Below are positions 32,584-40,018 of a stretch of 64,000 nt of DNA, in pieces. A program made the translations under genes and the position numbers. The stretch is taken from positions 1 through 64,000 of the forward strand of contig CAZXUI010000017.1 of the NCBI GenBank assembly GCA_964643885.1, written 5' to 3'. The first letter of the stretch is position 1; the number at the start of each line of letters is the position of its first letter. This DNA comes from CAADGL01 sp964643885 (GTDB lineage Bacteria > Planctomycetota > Phycisphaerae > UBA1845 > Fen-1342). Below the pieces are notes generated by a model, which worked only from the letters and a program-made list of their open reading frames with translations, searched no databases and had not been told where the DNA came from.

Positions 32584-32814
32584 ATGGACACGGATTGGGA
32601 ATACATCGAGAGGAATTGGCACCAGCTCCGGGACAGGGTCGCGGCGCGCTGGGCCTTGCTTTCGGACGAGGATTTCGATGCGATCGCCGGAAAGCGCGAG
32701 GAGCTGGTCGGCCGGCTCCAGGAACGATACGGCATGGGTCGCGCGACGGCCGAGCGCGAAGTCGAGGAGTTTCACGGGCTGTTCGACCGATCCGCCCGCA
32801 GCGGTGCGGAGTGA
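32584..32814 (+). CDS. CsbD-family stress protein
   Basis: 76 residues: WEYIERNWHQLRDRVAARWA, then LSDEDFDAIAGKREELVGRL and QERYGMGRATAEREVEEF. This is the full CsbD/YjbJ pattern (W..ieG.W.qlkGkvk..wg.LtddDld.i.Gkre.LvGklq..yG...eeAe..v). It is a small hydrophilic stress protein of unknown mechanism. The ribosome binding site is weak. Clustering with DUF1328 and DUF2383 genes is common in bacteria that mount a general stress response. Confidence 0.9.
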   Translation: MDTDWEYIERNWHQLRDRVAARWALLSDEDFDAIAGKREELVGRLQERYGMGRATAEREVEEFHGLFDRSARSGAE

Positions 32815-32846
32815 GACGCCGGCCGTGACGCCCACACAGGTGCACG

Positions 32847-33032
32847 ATGTTGACCTGGGCATTGGTTTTCTTCGTCGTGGCGATCTGCGCGGCGAGCTTC
32901 GGCCGGGCCGGCGTCGCGGCCGGGGCCGCGGCGATCGCCCCGTTTCTGTTTTCTGTCTTCGTGGTGCTGATAGTGGCTTCGCTGATCGTGCACGGCGCCA
33001 GGTCGGCGAGCCGGGGCCGTCCGCCGCTGTAG
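32847..33032 (+). CDS. DUF1328 (YtjA-like) small membrane protein
   Basis: 61 residues with two membrane helices: MLTWALVFFVVAICAASFG, then RAGVAAGAAAIAPFLFSVFV and VLIVASLIVHG. It matches the DUF1328 family (MLxWAlxFlvvAliAavlGFgGiAg.aa.iAkilF.vFlvlfvvsli). AGGTG precedes the ATG. It follows csbD by 32 bp, so both are probably in one stress operon. The function is unknown. Confidence 0.88.
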   Translation: MLTWALVFFVVAICAASFGRAGVAAGAAAIAPFLFSVFVVLIVASLIVHGARSASRGRPPL

Positions 33033-33086
33033 GAATGGGACGGCGGACGAGCCTGATTGTCGTGATTCCCGTAAAGGAGCGACCCG

Positions 33087-34082
33087 ATGAGATGCCTGAC
33101 GATTCTCGCAACCGCGGTGCTGGCGGCGAGCGCCGCCAGCGGACCGGCCTTCGCGCAGAGCAAGCTCTATCCCGTGCAGCGCGACGGCAAATGGGGCTAC
33201 ATCGACACGAGCGGCAAGGTCGTGATCGAGCCGGCCTACCAGGAGGCCCGCCCCTTCTCCGAGGGCCTGGCGGCCGTCCGCAAGGACAATCTCTGGGGCT
33301 ACATCGACACGAGCGGCAAGGAGGCGATCGCCCCGCAATATGACGACGCCTTCAGCTTCAGCGAGGGCCTCGCGCGGGTTCACAAGCGCGAGGGGATGAT
33401 GGGCAACTACGGCTTCGTCGACAAGAAGGGCGAGCTGGTCATCGGCCTCAAGTTCGACAACGCCGGCGACTTCTCCGGCGGCCTGGCGCGGGTCGACGTC
33501 GACAACGACGGCAAGCTCCAGTGGGGCTACGTCGACGAGACCGGCGAGCTGAAAGCCCAGCCGCAGTTTGACGACGCCGCCGAGTTCCGCGACGGACTGG
33601 CGCGGGTCAAGCTCGCCGGCAAGTACGGCTACATCGACAACACCGGCACGCTCAAGATTCAGCCGCAGTTCTCCGACTGCGGCGATTTCAGTGAGGGCCG
33701 GGCCCCGGCCGAGAAGGACGGCAAGTGGGGCTACGTCGACAAGAAGGGCGAGTGGGTCATCAAGCCGCAGTACGAGCAGGCCTTCCCCTTCAGCGATGGC
33801 GTGGCCGTCGTCCGCCTCGGCTCCAAGTACGGCTACATCGAGCCGTCGGGACAGATCGCGATCAATCCGATCTTCCAGGACGCGCGGCCGTTCATGCACG
33901 GCCTGGCGGCCGTCCGGACCGAGGGCAAGTGGGGCTACATCAACCCGTCCGGCGAACTGGTGATCGAGGCCCGCTTCGACAAGGTCGAGGACTTCACTGG
34001 GGAGCTGGCGTCCGTCACCATCGGCGGCGAGCAAGGCTGGATCAACAAGAAGGGCGATCTGGTCTGGCAGCCGTCCAAGTAG
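33087..34082 (+). CDS. exported WG-repeat protein
   Basis: 331 residues with a signal peptide (MRCLTILATAVLAASAASGP, then AFA). About eight WG repeats of 33-40 residues follow (GKWGYIDTSGKVVIEPAYQE, then ARPFSEGLAAVR and so on) up to the C-terminus. WG repeats form beta-rich binding modules, and the ligand is not known. AAAGGAGC precedes the ATG. It is 54 bp downstream of DUF1328 and may belong to the same transcript, which ends at a clear hairpin. Confidence 0.92.
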   Translation: MRCLTILATAVLAASAASGPAFAQSKLYPVQRDGKWGYIDTSGKVVIEPAYQEARPFSEGLAAVRKDNLWGYIDTSGKEAIAPQYDDAFSFSEGLARVHKREGMMGNYGFVDKKGELVIGLKFDNAGDFSGGLARVDVDNDGKLQWGYVDETGELKAQPQFDDAAEFRDGLARVKLAGKYGYIDNTGTLKIQPQFSDCGDFSEGRAPAEKDGKWGYVDKKGEWVIKPQYEQAFPFSDGVAVVRLGSKYGYIEPSGQIAINPIFQDARPFMHGLAAVRTEGKWGYINPSGELVIEARFDKVEDFTGELASVTIGGEQGWINKKGDLVWQPSK

Positions 34083-34106
34083 CGCGCCGCGGCGGATGTC
34101 GTCGGA

Positions 34107-34139
34107 GCGGGAGGCGCCCCAAACTTCGGCGCCTCCCGC
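34107..34139 (+). terminator. strong hairpin after the WG-repeat gene
   Basis: A perfect 12-bp stem GCGGGAGGCGCC (34107-34118) / GGCGCCTCCCGC (34128-34139) with a 9-nt loop, 24 bp after the stop. There is no U-run, only GGCGCTTTG downstream. Confidence 0.6.
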
Positions 34140-34303
34140 CCGGCGCTTTGCCCGGACCGCACGCAGCGCTTCGCCGCCGGCGGCTCTCAGGCGGCCGGCC
34201 CAAGCGGCCCTTTGGCAGCCCGCCCGCCGCGGCCGGCCGGGCGGCTCTCATGTGGCCGGCGGGCGTGAGCGGCCGGGGTTGATGCCCGCATGCCGTACAC
34301 CCT

Positions 34304-34362
34304 TTGGAGCCTGACGATACGCCGATTGGAGTCTGACGGTTACACTCTTTGGAGCCCGACGA
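34304..34362 (+). repeat. three 22-23 bp direct repeats before a lipoprotein gene
   Basis: TTGGAG-YC-GACG recurs with starts at 34304, 34326 and 34349, that is, every two helical turns. The last ends just before the ATG at 34365. The spacing suggests a regulatory site, though the start region may simply be repetitive. Confidence 0.5.
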
Positions 34363-34364
34363 AC

Positions 34365-34802
34365 ATGACACGAAACGCGATCGCCTGGATCCCGCTGGTA
34401 TTTCTGTCGGCCGGTCTGCCCGGCTGCGGCTTTCTGCTCGACTTTTTCGGTCCGACGACGACGAGCGTCCGGCTGGTCAACAACGCGGACTTCGACGTGC
34501 AGGTGGTGCTCTACTACGACGAGCAGCAGGAGATCCCCCGCGAGCTGCTCACGGAGCTCGGCACGCGGATGGATTTCACGATCCCGCCGGGCGAAGTAGC
34601 CAGCTTCAGCCGTGATTGCGATGCGTTGCAGGCGATCGTGATCGACGACGCGGACCTGGTCGTGATCGGCTCGATCGGGCCGGAAGCGAACACAGACGTG
34701 CTCCGCGACGGCTCGGACTTCGACTGCGGCAACACGATCACGTTCACGTTCGACCACGGGCCGCTGATCGCGGATTTCGATATCGCCATCGCGGTGGAGT
34801 AA
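34365..34802 (+). CDS. predicted lipoprotein of unknown family
   Basis: 145 residues. The signal MTRNAIAWIPLVFLSAGLPGC carries a lipobox at its end. The mature part is beta-rich: TTTSVRLVNNADFDVQVVLY, then FTIPPGEVASFSRDCDALQA and NTITFTFDHGPLIADFDIAI. The VRLVNNxDFDVxVxLYY pattern is seen in many planctomycete lipoproteins, but I cannot name a family. The ATG at 34365 was chosen because the signal peptide begins there. It is preceded by three direct repeats and followed by a tRNA gene on the other strand. Confidence 0.75.
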   Translation: MTRNAIAWIPLVFLSAGLPGCGFLLDFFGPTTTSVRLVNNADFDVQVVLYYDEQQEIPRELLTELGTRMDFTIPPGEVASFSRDCDALQAIVIDDADLVVIGSIGPEANTDVLRDGSDFDCGNTITFTFDHGPLIADFDIAIAVE

Positions 34803-34840
34803 GCGCCGCGGCCGCGGCCAGGAAGGGCTGCGCTTTCGAT

Positions 34841-34914
34841 GGGCGTTACAGGACTCGAACCTGTGACCTCTTCCGTGTGAAGGAAGCGCTCTAGCCAACT
34901 GAGCTAAACGCCCG
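34841..34914 (-). tRNA. tRNA-Val (anticodon CAC)
   Basis: The reverse complement folds as a full cloverleaf. The acceptor stem GGGCGTT pairs with AACGCCC and the D arm contains GCTCAGTTGGCTAGAGC. The anticodon stem CTTCC/GGAAG encloses loop TTCACAC, giving anticodon CAC. The T arm is ACAGG-TTCGAGT-CCTGT. The discriminator is A, and CCA is not encoded. The two flanking regions are a lipoprotein gene and a repeat tract. Confidence 0.96.
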
Positions 34915-34989
34915 CTGCGACGGCTCCCCGTCGCGCACGCGGATTGTATTACGCCGCCTGCCGCACTTCGCGTGCCTAATCGGCGGCTG

Positions 34990-35270
34990 GCCATTGTGCC
35001 GCCCGGCCGACCCGCGCGTCAAGCCATGCGACCCGGCCGGCCGGCGCGTCAAGCCACGCGACCCGGCCGGCCGGCAGGAGCCCGCGCACCGATCAGCGGA
35101 TTGCCCGTATTTCGATCAGCCGCCCGAGCACGCACCGATCAGCCGCCCGAGCACGCACCGATCAGCCGCAAGCCCGTACACCCGCCAGCCGAGTGCCCGC
35201 GCGCCGATCAGCCGCAAGCCCGTACACCCGCCGGCCGCGTGCCCACGCACGGATCAGTCGCATGCCCTCA
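34990..35270 (+). repeat. nested GC-rich tandem repeats
   Basis: Two and a part copies of a 30-bp unit (GCGTCAAGCCACGCGACCCG, then GCCGGCCGGC) lie at about 35004-35075. These are followed by 23-bp units beginning GATCAGCCGCCCGAGCAC from about 35115, then two 46-bp units beginning GATCAGCCGCAAGCCCGTAC. The remainder of the 440-bp spacer between the tRNA and the peptidase gene shows nothing else. Confidence 0.7.
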
Positions 35271-35354
35271 CTGGCCAGCGGCCGGCCGCGCCTGTAAAAC
35301 CCGCCTCTATCCGCCGTCGCCGTGGTACAGCGGCGGGGCGCGAGGAGGCCGTCG

Positions 35355-37109
35355 ATGAAGCACGCCGTCACGCAGATGGACACAATCGACCACGACCGAA
35401 CACACGGCTACGCCCAGCCGCAAAGCTCCCCCCACCCGCCGAGCGTCGCGCGGTCGCACAGCGACGCCCGGCCGCAATGCAACCCCGGGCCGCACCGCAA
35501 CTTCAGGCCGCAATCCAACCCCCGGCCGCACGGCGACGCGCGACCAGCCGGCGAGAAGCGCTGGCTGGCCGCCTTCGCGGTTCTGTGCACCGCGTGCACC
35601 GCCGGCCTGCTCCTGAAGACTCAGTCCGCCACCGGAGTTCAGCCAGACCCGCAGACCCAACCCCCGGCCGTCACGACGGCTCGAGAACCCTCCGCCCCCC
35701 AGTCCCAACCGCCGGCCGCCCCGGCCACACCCAGTGCAGAGACACCCCCGGCCGCCACGCGCCCCGCGCCCGCCCTCGACCTCTCGGCCTACCGGCCCGC
35801 CGCGGAGCGAATCCTCGCGGCGGCCGCCACGAACGAAACGGCCTATCGCCGCCTGGCCCACTTGTGCGACCGCATCGGCCCGCGTCTTTCCGGCTCGCCG
35901 GGCCTCGAGGCGGCCGTCGACTGGGCCGTCGCCCTCTTCGAGGAAGACGGCCAGGAGAACATCCGCCGGCACGAGGTGATGGCCCCCAAGTGGGTGCGCG
36001 GCGAAGAATCGCTGGAAATGCTCGCGCCGCACGCAATGCCCATGCCCATGCTCGGCCTGGGCGGCTCCGTGGCCACCCCGCCGGAGGGGATCACCGCGAC
36101 CGTTGTGCCCGTCAAGGACCTCGACGAGCTGACGGCACTGGGCGACGCCGTGGCCGGCAAAATCGTGCTCTACGACCACGCGATGTCGCGTGACGACGAG
36201 CGCTCCGGCAGCGGTTACGGCCAGGCCGCTCGGTTCCGCGTCTACGGAGCACGCTGGGCGGCCGAGCATGGGGCCGTGGCTGCGCTGGTCCGCTCCGCCA
36301 CGACGCGCAGCTTGCAAACGCCGCACACCGGCGGCATGAGCTATTTCGACGCGCCGCGGCGCATACCGGCCGCCGCTGTCACGATCGAGCATGCGGCGAT
36401 GATCAGCCGGCTGCACGCGGCGGGTGTGGAGGTCCGCGTGCGTCTGAAGATGTCCGCCCGCGCGGAGGGCATGGCCCCGACGGCGAACGTGATCGCCGAG
36501 CTGGCCGGCCGGGAGCGGCCGGAGGAGATCGTGCTGATCGGTGCACATATCGACTCGTGGGACGTGGGGCAGGGGGCGCATGACGATGGCGGGGGGTGCG
36601 TGATGGTGATCGAATCGCTGCGGCTGCTGCGCGAGCTGGGCCTTCGCCCGCGGCGGACGATCCGGGCGGTGCTGTTCACGAACGAAGAGAACGGCCTGCG
36701 CGGGGCCCGGGCCTACGCCGCCGACCACGCCGACGAGCTGCCGCGGCATGTGGCGGCGATCGAGGCGGACAGCGGCACCTTCCGGCCGCTGGGATACGGC
36801 ATCGACGCAGCCGACGAGGAAACCCGGGCGCGGGCGATGGAGCAGCTCGGCGGCCTGGCCGGATTGCTGCAAACCATTGGCCCGCTTGAGTTTACGAAAG
36901 GCCACGGCGGGGCGGACATCGGCGTGCTACGCTCGGCGGGCGTGCCGTTGCTCGGCCAGCGGGTCGATATGACGCACTACTTCGACTACCACCACACCCA
37001 CGCCGACACGCTCGACAAGGTGTCGGAGTCGGATCTGCGGAGCAATATCGCGCTGATGGCGGCGACGGCTTGGCTGCTGGCGGAGATGCCGGACGCGCTT
37101 GGAAAGTGA
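35355..37109 (+). CDS. membrane-anchored M28-family aminopeptidase-like protein
   Basis: 584 residues. The first 60 are cytoplasmic, His/Pro/Arg-rich, with four 6-residue units (PQCNPG, PHRNFR, PQSNPR, PHGDAR) encoded by an 18-bp tandem at 35470-35541. One membrane helix (WLAAFAVLCTACTAGLLL) is followed by a Pro/Thr-rich linker to about 140. A PA-like insert and the M28 zinc peptidase domain come next. Metal ligands are visible: IGAHIDSWDVGQGAHDDGGG, NEENGLRGA, EADSGTF and a final HYFDYHHTHADTLDKV. It is probably a periplasmic di-zinc aminopeptidase or carboxypeptidase. GAGGAGG precedes the ATG at 35355. Confidence 0.92.
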   Translation: MKHAVTQMDTIDHDRTHGYAQPQSSPHPPSVARSHSDARPQCNPGPHRNFRPQSNPRPHGDARPAGEKRWLAAFAVLCTACTAGLLLKTQSATGVQPDPQTQPPAVTTAREPSAPQSQPPAAPATPSAETPPAATRPAPALDLSAYRPAAERILAAAATNETAYRRLAHLCDRIGPRLSGSPGLEAAVDWAVALFEEDGQENIRRHEVMAPKWVRGEESLEMLAPHAMPMPMLGLGGSVATPPEGITATVVPVKDLDELTALGDAVAGKIVLYDHAMSRDDERSGSGYGQAARFRVYGARWAAEHGAVAALVRSATTRSLQTPHTGGMSYFDAPRRIPAAAVTIEHAAMISRLHAAGVEVRVRLKMSARAEGMAPTANVIAELAGRERPEEIVLIGAHIDSWDVGQGAHDDGGGCVMVIESLRLLRELGLRPRRTIRAVLFTNEENGLRGARAYAADHADELPRHVAAIEADSGTFRPLGYGIDAADEETRARAMEQLGGLAGLLQTIGPLEFTKGHGGADIGVLRSAGVPLLGQRVDMTHYFDYHHTHADTLDKVSESDLRSNIALMAATAWLLAEMPDALGK

Positions 37110-37302
37110 TTCCGGCCGCGGCAAGAGCCTTGCTGCCTTCGCGTGTCGGGCCGCGCGGCAGGTTGACGGAACGGCAGCGCGGAATCTCCTCGGGCACGTT
37201 CGCAGCGCCAATTGAAGACAGGCCGGTCGACGTTGTAAGCCCGGCTCGGACGGCGCCGCGCGGGCTAGGACAAGCGCGCGTGGACGGACCGTCCGCGGCC
37301 GG

Positions 37303-37587
37303 TCAGGCGCGGCGGCGGCGTGCGCGCTTGATTTCACCCGCTACGCTGGGCGAAGAGCGCGAGCGGCGCAGCAGCAGCTCGGCCAGGCTCGATACGTCCG
37401 TGTCCTCGACCTGGCTGAGGATGATCGACTGCTCCGTCTTGTCGCGCTCGACAAACCACTCGATCAGGCGGCCCAGCAGCGACTTGATCGTCATGCCGCG
37501 CTGGTCGCAGACGGAGTCGAGGTTCGCCTTCGCTTCGGGCGACAAGTGAACGCTGACGATGTTCGGCTTCTGACGCGTCTGTTTCAT
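37303..37587 (-). CDS. ribbon-helix-helix-like small regulator
   Basis: 94 residues. The N-terminal NIVSVHLSPEAKANLDSVCD, then QRGMTIKSLLGRLIEWFVER, is a short strand followed by two helices, as in RHH (CopG/Arc-like) DNA-binding proteins. A basic tail (EIKRARRRRA) ends it. The ATG at 37587 begins the conserved part; the longer frame upstream looks non-coding. No toxin partner is adjacent, so it is more likely a solitary regulator. The upstream spacer (37588-37768) is relatively AT-rich and may hold its promoter. Confidence 0.68.
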   Translation of the reverse strand: MKQTRQKPNIVSVHLSPEAKANLDSVCDQRGMTIKSLLGRLIEWFVERDKTEQSIILSQVEDTDVSSLAELLLRRSRSSPSVAGEIKRARRRRA

Positions 37588-37768
37588 ACGAGAATCCAGT
37601 CCCAGCTTTCTTGGCTCGCATTCGTGGCGCTTTGCACCTTCAACCGACGACCCGTCCGCGCCTGGGTCCCAGTTCGGTCGGGTGAAAGCGACCACAGCAG
37701 AATTATATCGTCGCCATCATGCAGATGCCGAATCTTTCGTCAACTAGATCGGAGAAGGAAGTTTTTTG

Positions 37769-37924
37769 ATGGAATCTGAACACAAAGTGGTGCGCCGGCG
37801 CCGCCGGCCCCCGACGCGTTACCGGCCCTCGCCCCGCGGCCCGGCGCCGGCCGCGCCGGCCCGCTCAATTTCTCCGCGGCCTTTCCGCCCGCAACGTGAT
37901 ATACTGTGCACGGTTCAACCATGA
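37769..37924 (+). CDS. possible small Arg/Pro-rich protein (51 aa)
   Basis: A 51-residue frame preceded by GGAGAAGGAAG and 7 nt of T-rich spacer, a convincing ribosome site downstream of an AT-rich stretch. The product is basic and Pro-rich (KVVRRRRRPPTRYRPSPRGP) with no known family. The stop (TGA at 37922) comes 49 nt before the TPR gene. It may be a leader peptide or an untranslated leader. Confidence 0.3.
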   Translation: MESEHKVVRRRRRPPTRYRPSPRGPAPAAPARSISPRPFRPQRDILCTVQP

Positions 37925-37972
37925 CCCGTCGATTCGCAGCGCTCGCGGCCGGCGGGTCGGCACGGTGGCCGA

Positions 37973-39274
37973 ATGAGACCCGAAGACGTCAACGAGCGGC
38001 TGGCCCGCGCCCACGAATTATTGGAACAGGGCAGGGCGGCCGACTCGCTCCGCTACCTGGATGAACTCGTCGAGTCGGTGGTCGACGGCGAGGAGCGGGT
38101 TGAAGCGGTTGCGCTCCGCTCGCTCGCCCTGGCGGCCCTGGACCGCTTTGACGAGGCGATCTCGTCCGTAGAATCGCTGCTGGAGGAGCTTCCCAACGCC
38201 GCCCGGCTCCATGCCACCCGTGGCATCCTGTTGCTCAACCGCGGCGAAATGGACGAAGCCCGCGACGCGCTCGAGACCGCCTACCAGCTCGACCAGGAAG
38301 ACGAACTCGTCCTGGCCAATCTCGGAACCGTTTACGACCGCCTCGGAATGCACCGCCAGGCCCTGGACGTGCTGAATCACCTGATCAAGCTCGGCGGCGA
38401 CATCGAGTGGACCTTGCCGCGCGTGGCCTCGCTCCAGGCGGACCTCGGCGACACCGTCGCCGCCCGATCCACGCTGCGGCGCTATCTCTCGGTCTTCACC
38501 GACGACGCCTCCGCCTGGATCTCGCTGGGCATCCTCCACAGCGACGACGAACTCTACGAAGACGCCTTCACCTGCTATCGCCGGGCGGAGCAGATCGATC
38601 CGTCCGCCTCGGGCCTGCGGCTCAACTGGGGCGTGACGGCCGTCCGGGCGGGAAGGCTCCCGCTCGCCCGCGAGCAACTCACCTACCTTCAGCGCAGCGA
38701 GCCGGACACCTCGCGGCCGCGAATTCTCCGGGCGATCATCTCGGAGGAGAGCGGCGACCTGCGTGCGGCCGAGCACCTCTACGACGAGGCCCTGCATCAC
38801 GTCGTCCCCGGCGACCGCGAAGAGCTGACCTACTCGTTCGAGATGGCGATGGACTTTTTCGCCCGCAACGACCGGCCGGAACGCTGCGAGCAGCTTCTGG
38901 CCCAGGCCTACGCGGCCAACGCCTGCACGTTCGAGCTGTGCGAGGTCTTCCGCGAGGCGACCGGCGAGCCGGTCCGCAACGGGGCCTGGTTCAGCCTGAT
39001 CGTCGAGGCCGACTACCGCCCCGGGCTGGAGGAGCTCATCCGCCCGCCCGACCGCAGCGGCGCACCTTTCACGCGCTTTCAGCGCGTCTTTCAGATCGTC
39101 GCCCGCGACCGGGACGAGGCCACCGGCCAGGTGCTTCAGTTCCTGCGGCGGATGGGCGAGACCGGCGCGACGGTCCGCGGCATTCTCCAGGAGGAGCAGG
39201 TCGAGGACGAGTACACGGGCATCTACGAGATCGACCAATACGCGGCCGTCTTCAGCGACACCCAGGACGAGTAG
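37973..39274 (+). CDS. TPR-repeat protein
   Basis: 433 residues, cytoplasmic, no signal peptide. About seven TPR units of 34 residues run from 8 to about 275 (ELLEQGRAADSLRYLDELVE, then GILLLNRGEMDEARDALETA and YQLDQEDELVLANLGTVYDR). The C-terminal 150 residues contain GAWFSLIVEADYRPGLEELI and end in an acidic tail (EDEYTGIYEIDQYAAVFSD). It is probably a scaffold; partners are unknown. The ATG at 37973 is the first reasonable start and lacks a strong ribosome site. Confidence 0.85.
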   Translation: MRPEDVNERLARAHELLEQGRAADSLRYLDELVESVVDGEERVEAVALRSLALAALDRFDEAISSVESLLEELPNAARLHATRGILLLNRGEMDEARDALETAYQLDQEDELVLANLGTVYDRLGMHRQALDVLNHLIKLGGDIEWTLPRVASLQADLGDTVAARSTLRRYLSVFTDDASAWISLGILHSDDELYEDAFTCYRRAEQIDPSASGLRLNWGVTAVRAGRLPLAREQLTYLQRSEPDTSRPRILRAIISEESGDLRAAEHLYDEALHHVVPGDREELTYSFEMAMDFFARNDRPERCEQLLAQAYAANACTFELCEVFREATGEPVRNGAWFSLIVEADYRPGLEELIRPPDRSGAPFTRFQRVFQIVARDRDEATGQVLQFLRRMGETGATVRGILQEEQVEDEYTGIYEIDQYAAVFSDTQDE

Positions 39275-39295
39275 TGCAGTTGGCCCAACGTCCCG

Positions 39296-39325
39296 CAACA
39301 TGGGGAGCGCGGGCGTTTCGCCCGC
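39296..39325. repeat. GC hairpin repeat with CAACATGGGGAG head
   Basis: CAACATGGGGAGC followed by GCGGGC-GTTTC-GCCCGC. It is the reverse-complement orientation of the copy at 121-150, with the stem and the CATGGGGAG tail conserved. It lies 22 bp after the TPR gene's stop. Confidence 0.6.
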
Positions 39326-39458
39326 AATTCGCGCCGCGCTGCGGCACGCGGGTCACGAGCGCTCTCGGAGCCGTGATGCAGCATTTGCGACGGACATCAC
39401 GAGTCGCTCGTCGGCTCCCATTCCGCGATTGCATCGCCACGCTCACAGGAGATTGTCC

Positions 39459-39731
39459 ATGACCGGTTTTCGAGGCGGCTCGTTTCTGACCGGATTCGCG
39501 TTCGGTGCGGCCGCGCTGCTCGCGTGCGTGCTGGTGTGGGGAGAGCTGAGCCGGCCGGGCGTCGCGCTGGCACAGGTGCCGGATAGCGGCGCGCAGCGGG
39601 CGCAGATGATCGCCGAGCTGAAAACGGCGAACATTCGGCTGGGCGAGATGCTGGTGGTGCTGCGGGAGATTCGCGACGGGGAGAAGCCCAAGGGCGGCGA
39701 GCCGCCGCCGGCCAAGCCCGGGCGGCCGTAG
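39459..39731 (+). CDS. small membrane-anchored protein (90 aa)
   Basis: 90 residues. A membrane helix (FLTGFAFGAAALLACVLVW) near 8-28 is followed by a short amphipathic helix (AQRAQMIAELKTANIRLGEM, then LVVLREIRDGE) and a Pro/Lys/Gly-rich tail (KPKGGEPPPAKPGRP). It is probably a bitopic protein with a periplasmic helical hairpin. CAGGAG precedes the ATG by 9 nt. No family recognised. It is isolated between the TPR gene and the convergent metallophosphoesterase gene. Confidence 0.68.
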   Translation: MTGFRGGSFLTGFAFGAAALLACVLVWGELSRPGVALAQVPDSGAQRAQMIAELKTANIRLGEMLVVLREIRDGEKPKGGEPPPAKPGRP

Positions 39732-39756
39732 CGGCCCTCCCGCCCGCGTGATCCGC

Positions 39757-39772
39757 GCCGCGACCGTGAGGA
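39757..39772 (+). repeat. GCCGCGACCGTGAGGAGCGGG dispersed repeat
   Basis: A short element with the core GCCGCGACCGTGAG, seen also at 58264-58281 and 59718-59733. An inverted form (GCTCCTCACGGTTGCGGCTC) begins at 39901. These copies are all in or at the edge of intergenic DNA, and one supplies the stop codon of the sulfotransferase-like gene. Confidence 0.5.
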
Positions 39773-39906
39773 GCGGGCCGGGGGTGGCGCGCCGCCCGCG
39801 CCAGCGAGAGCTGACATTCACCTATTCCAGGCTCGCGTGCGTTGACGTCAGGTGTGCGCGCTGCGGCGCGTGTGCGCGAAAAGCGCTTCGAACTCCGCCC
39901 GCTCCT

Positions 39907-39970
39907 CACGGTTGCGGCTCGGATTATGCGCACGGCCGCGGCTCGGGTTATGCGCACGGTCCCGGCTCGG
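39907..39970 (+). repeat. 24-bp tandem repeat, two and a part copies
   Basis: Units CACGGTTGCGGCTCGG-ATTATGCG (39907-39930) and CACGGCCGCGGCTCGG-GTTATGCG (39931-39954), then a partial third. The rest of the 287-bp spacer (39732-40018) has only GC-rich repeats, including GGGGCGAGACGCCCGCGC near 39979. Confidence 0.75.
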
Positions 39971-40018
39971 AGCCGACAGGGGGCGAGACGCCCGCGCTTC
40001 CCAAGGCGCGCGGCAGGA

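Noticed and set aside
37303..37587. The ribbon-helix-helix-like gene as an antitoxin
   Set aside because: No small toxin gene adjoins it on either side; only a possible leader frame and the peptidase gene are near.
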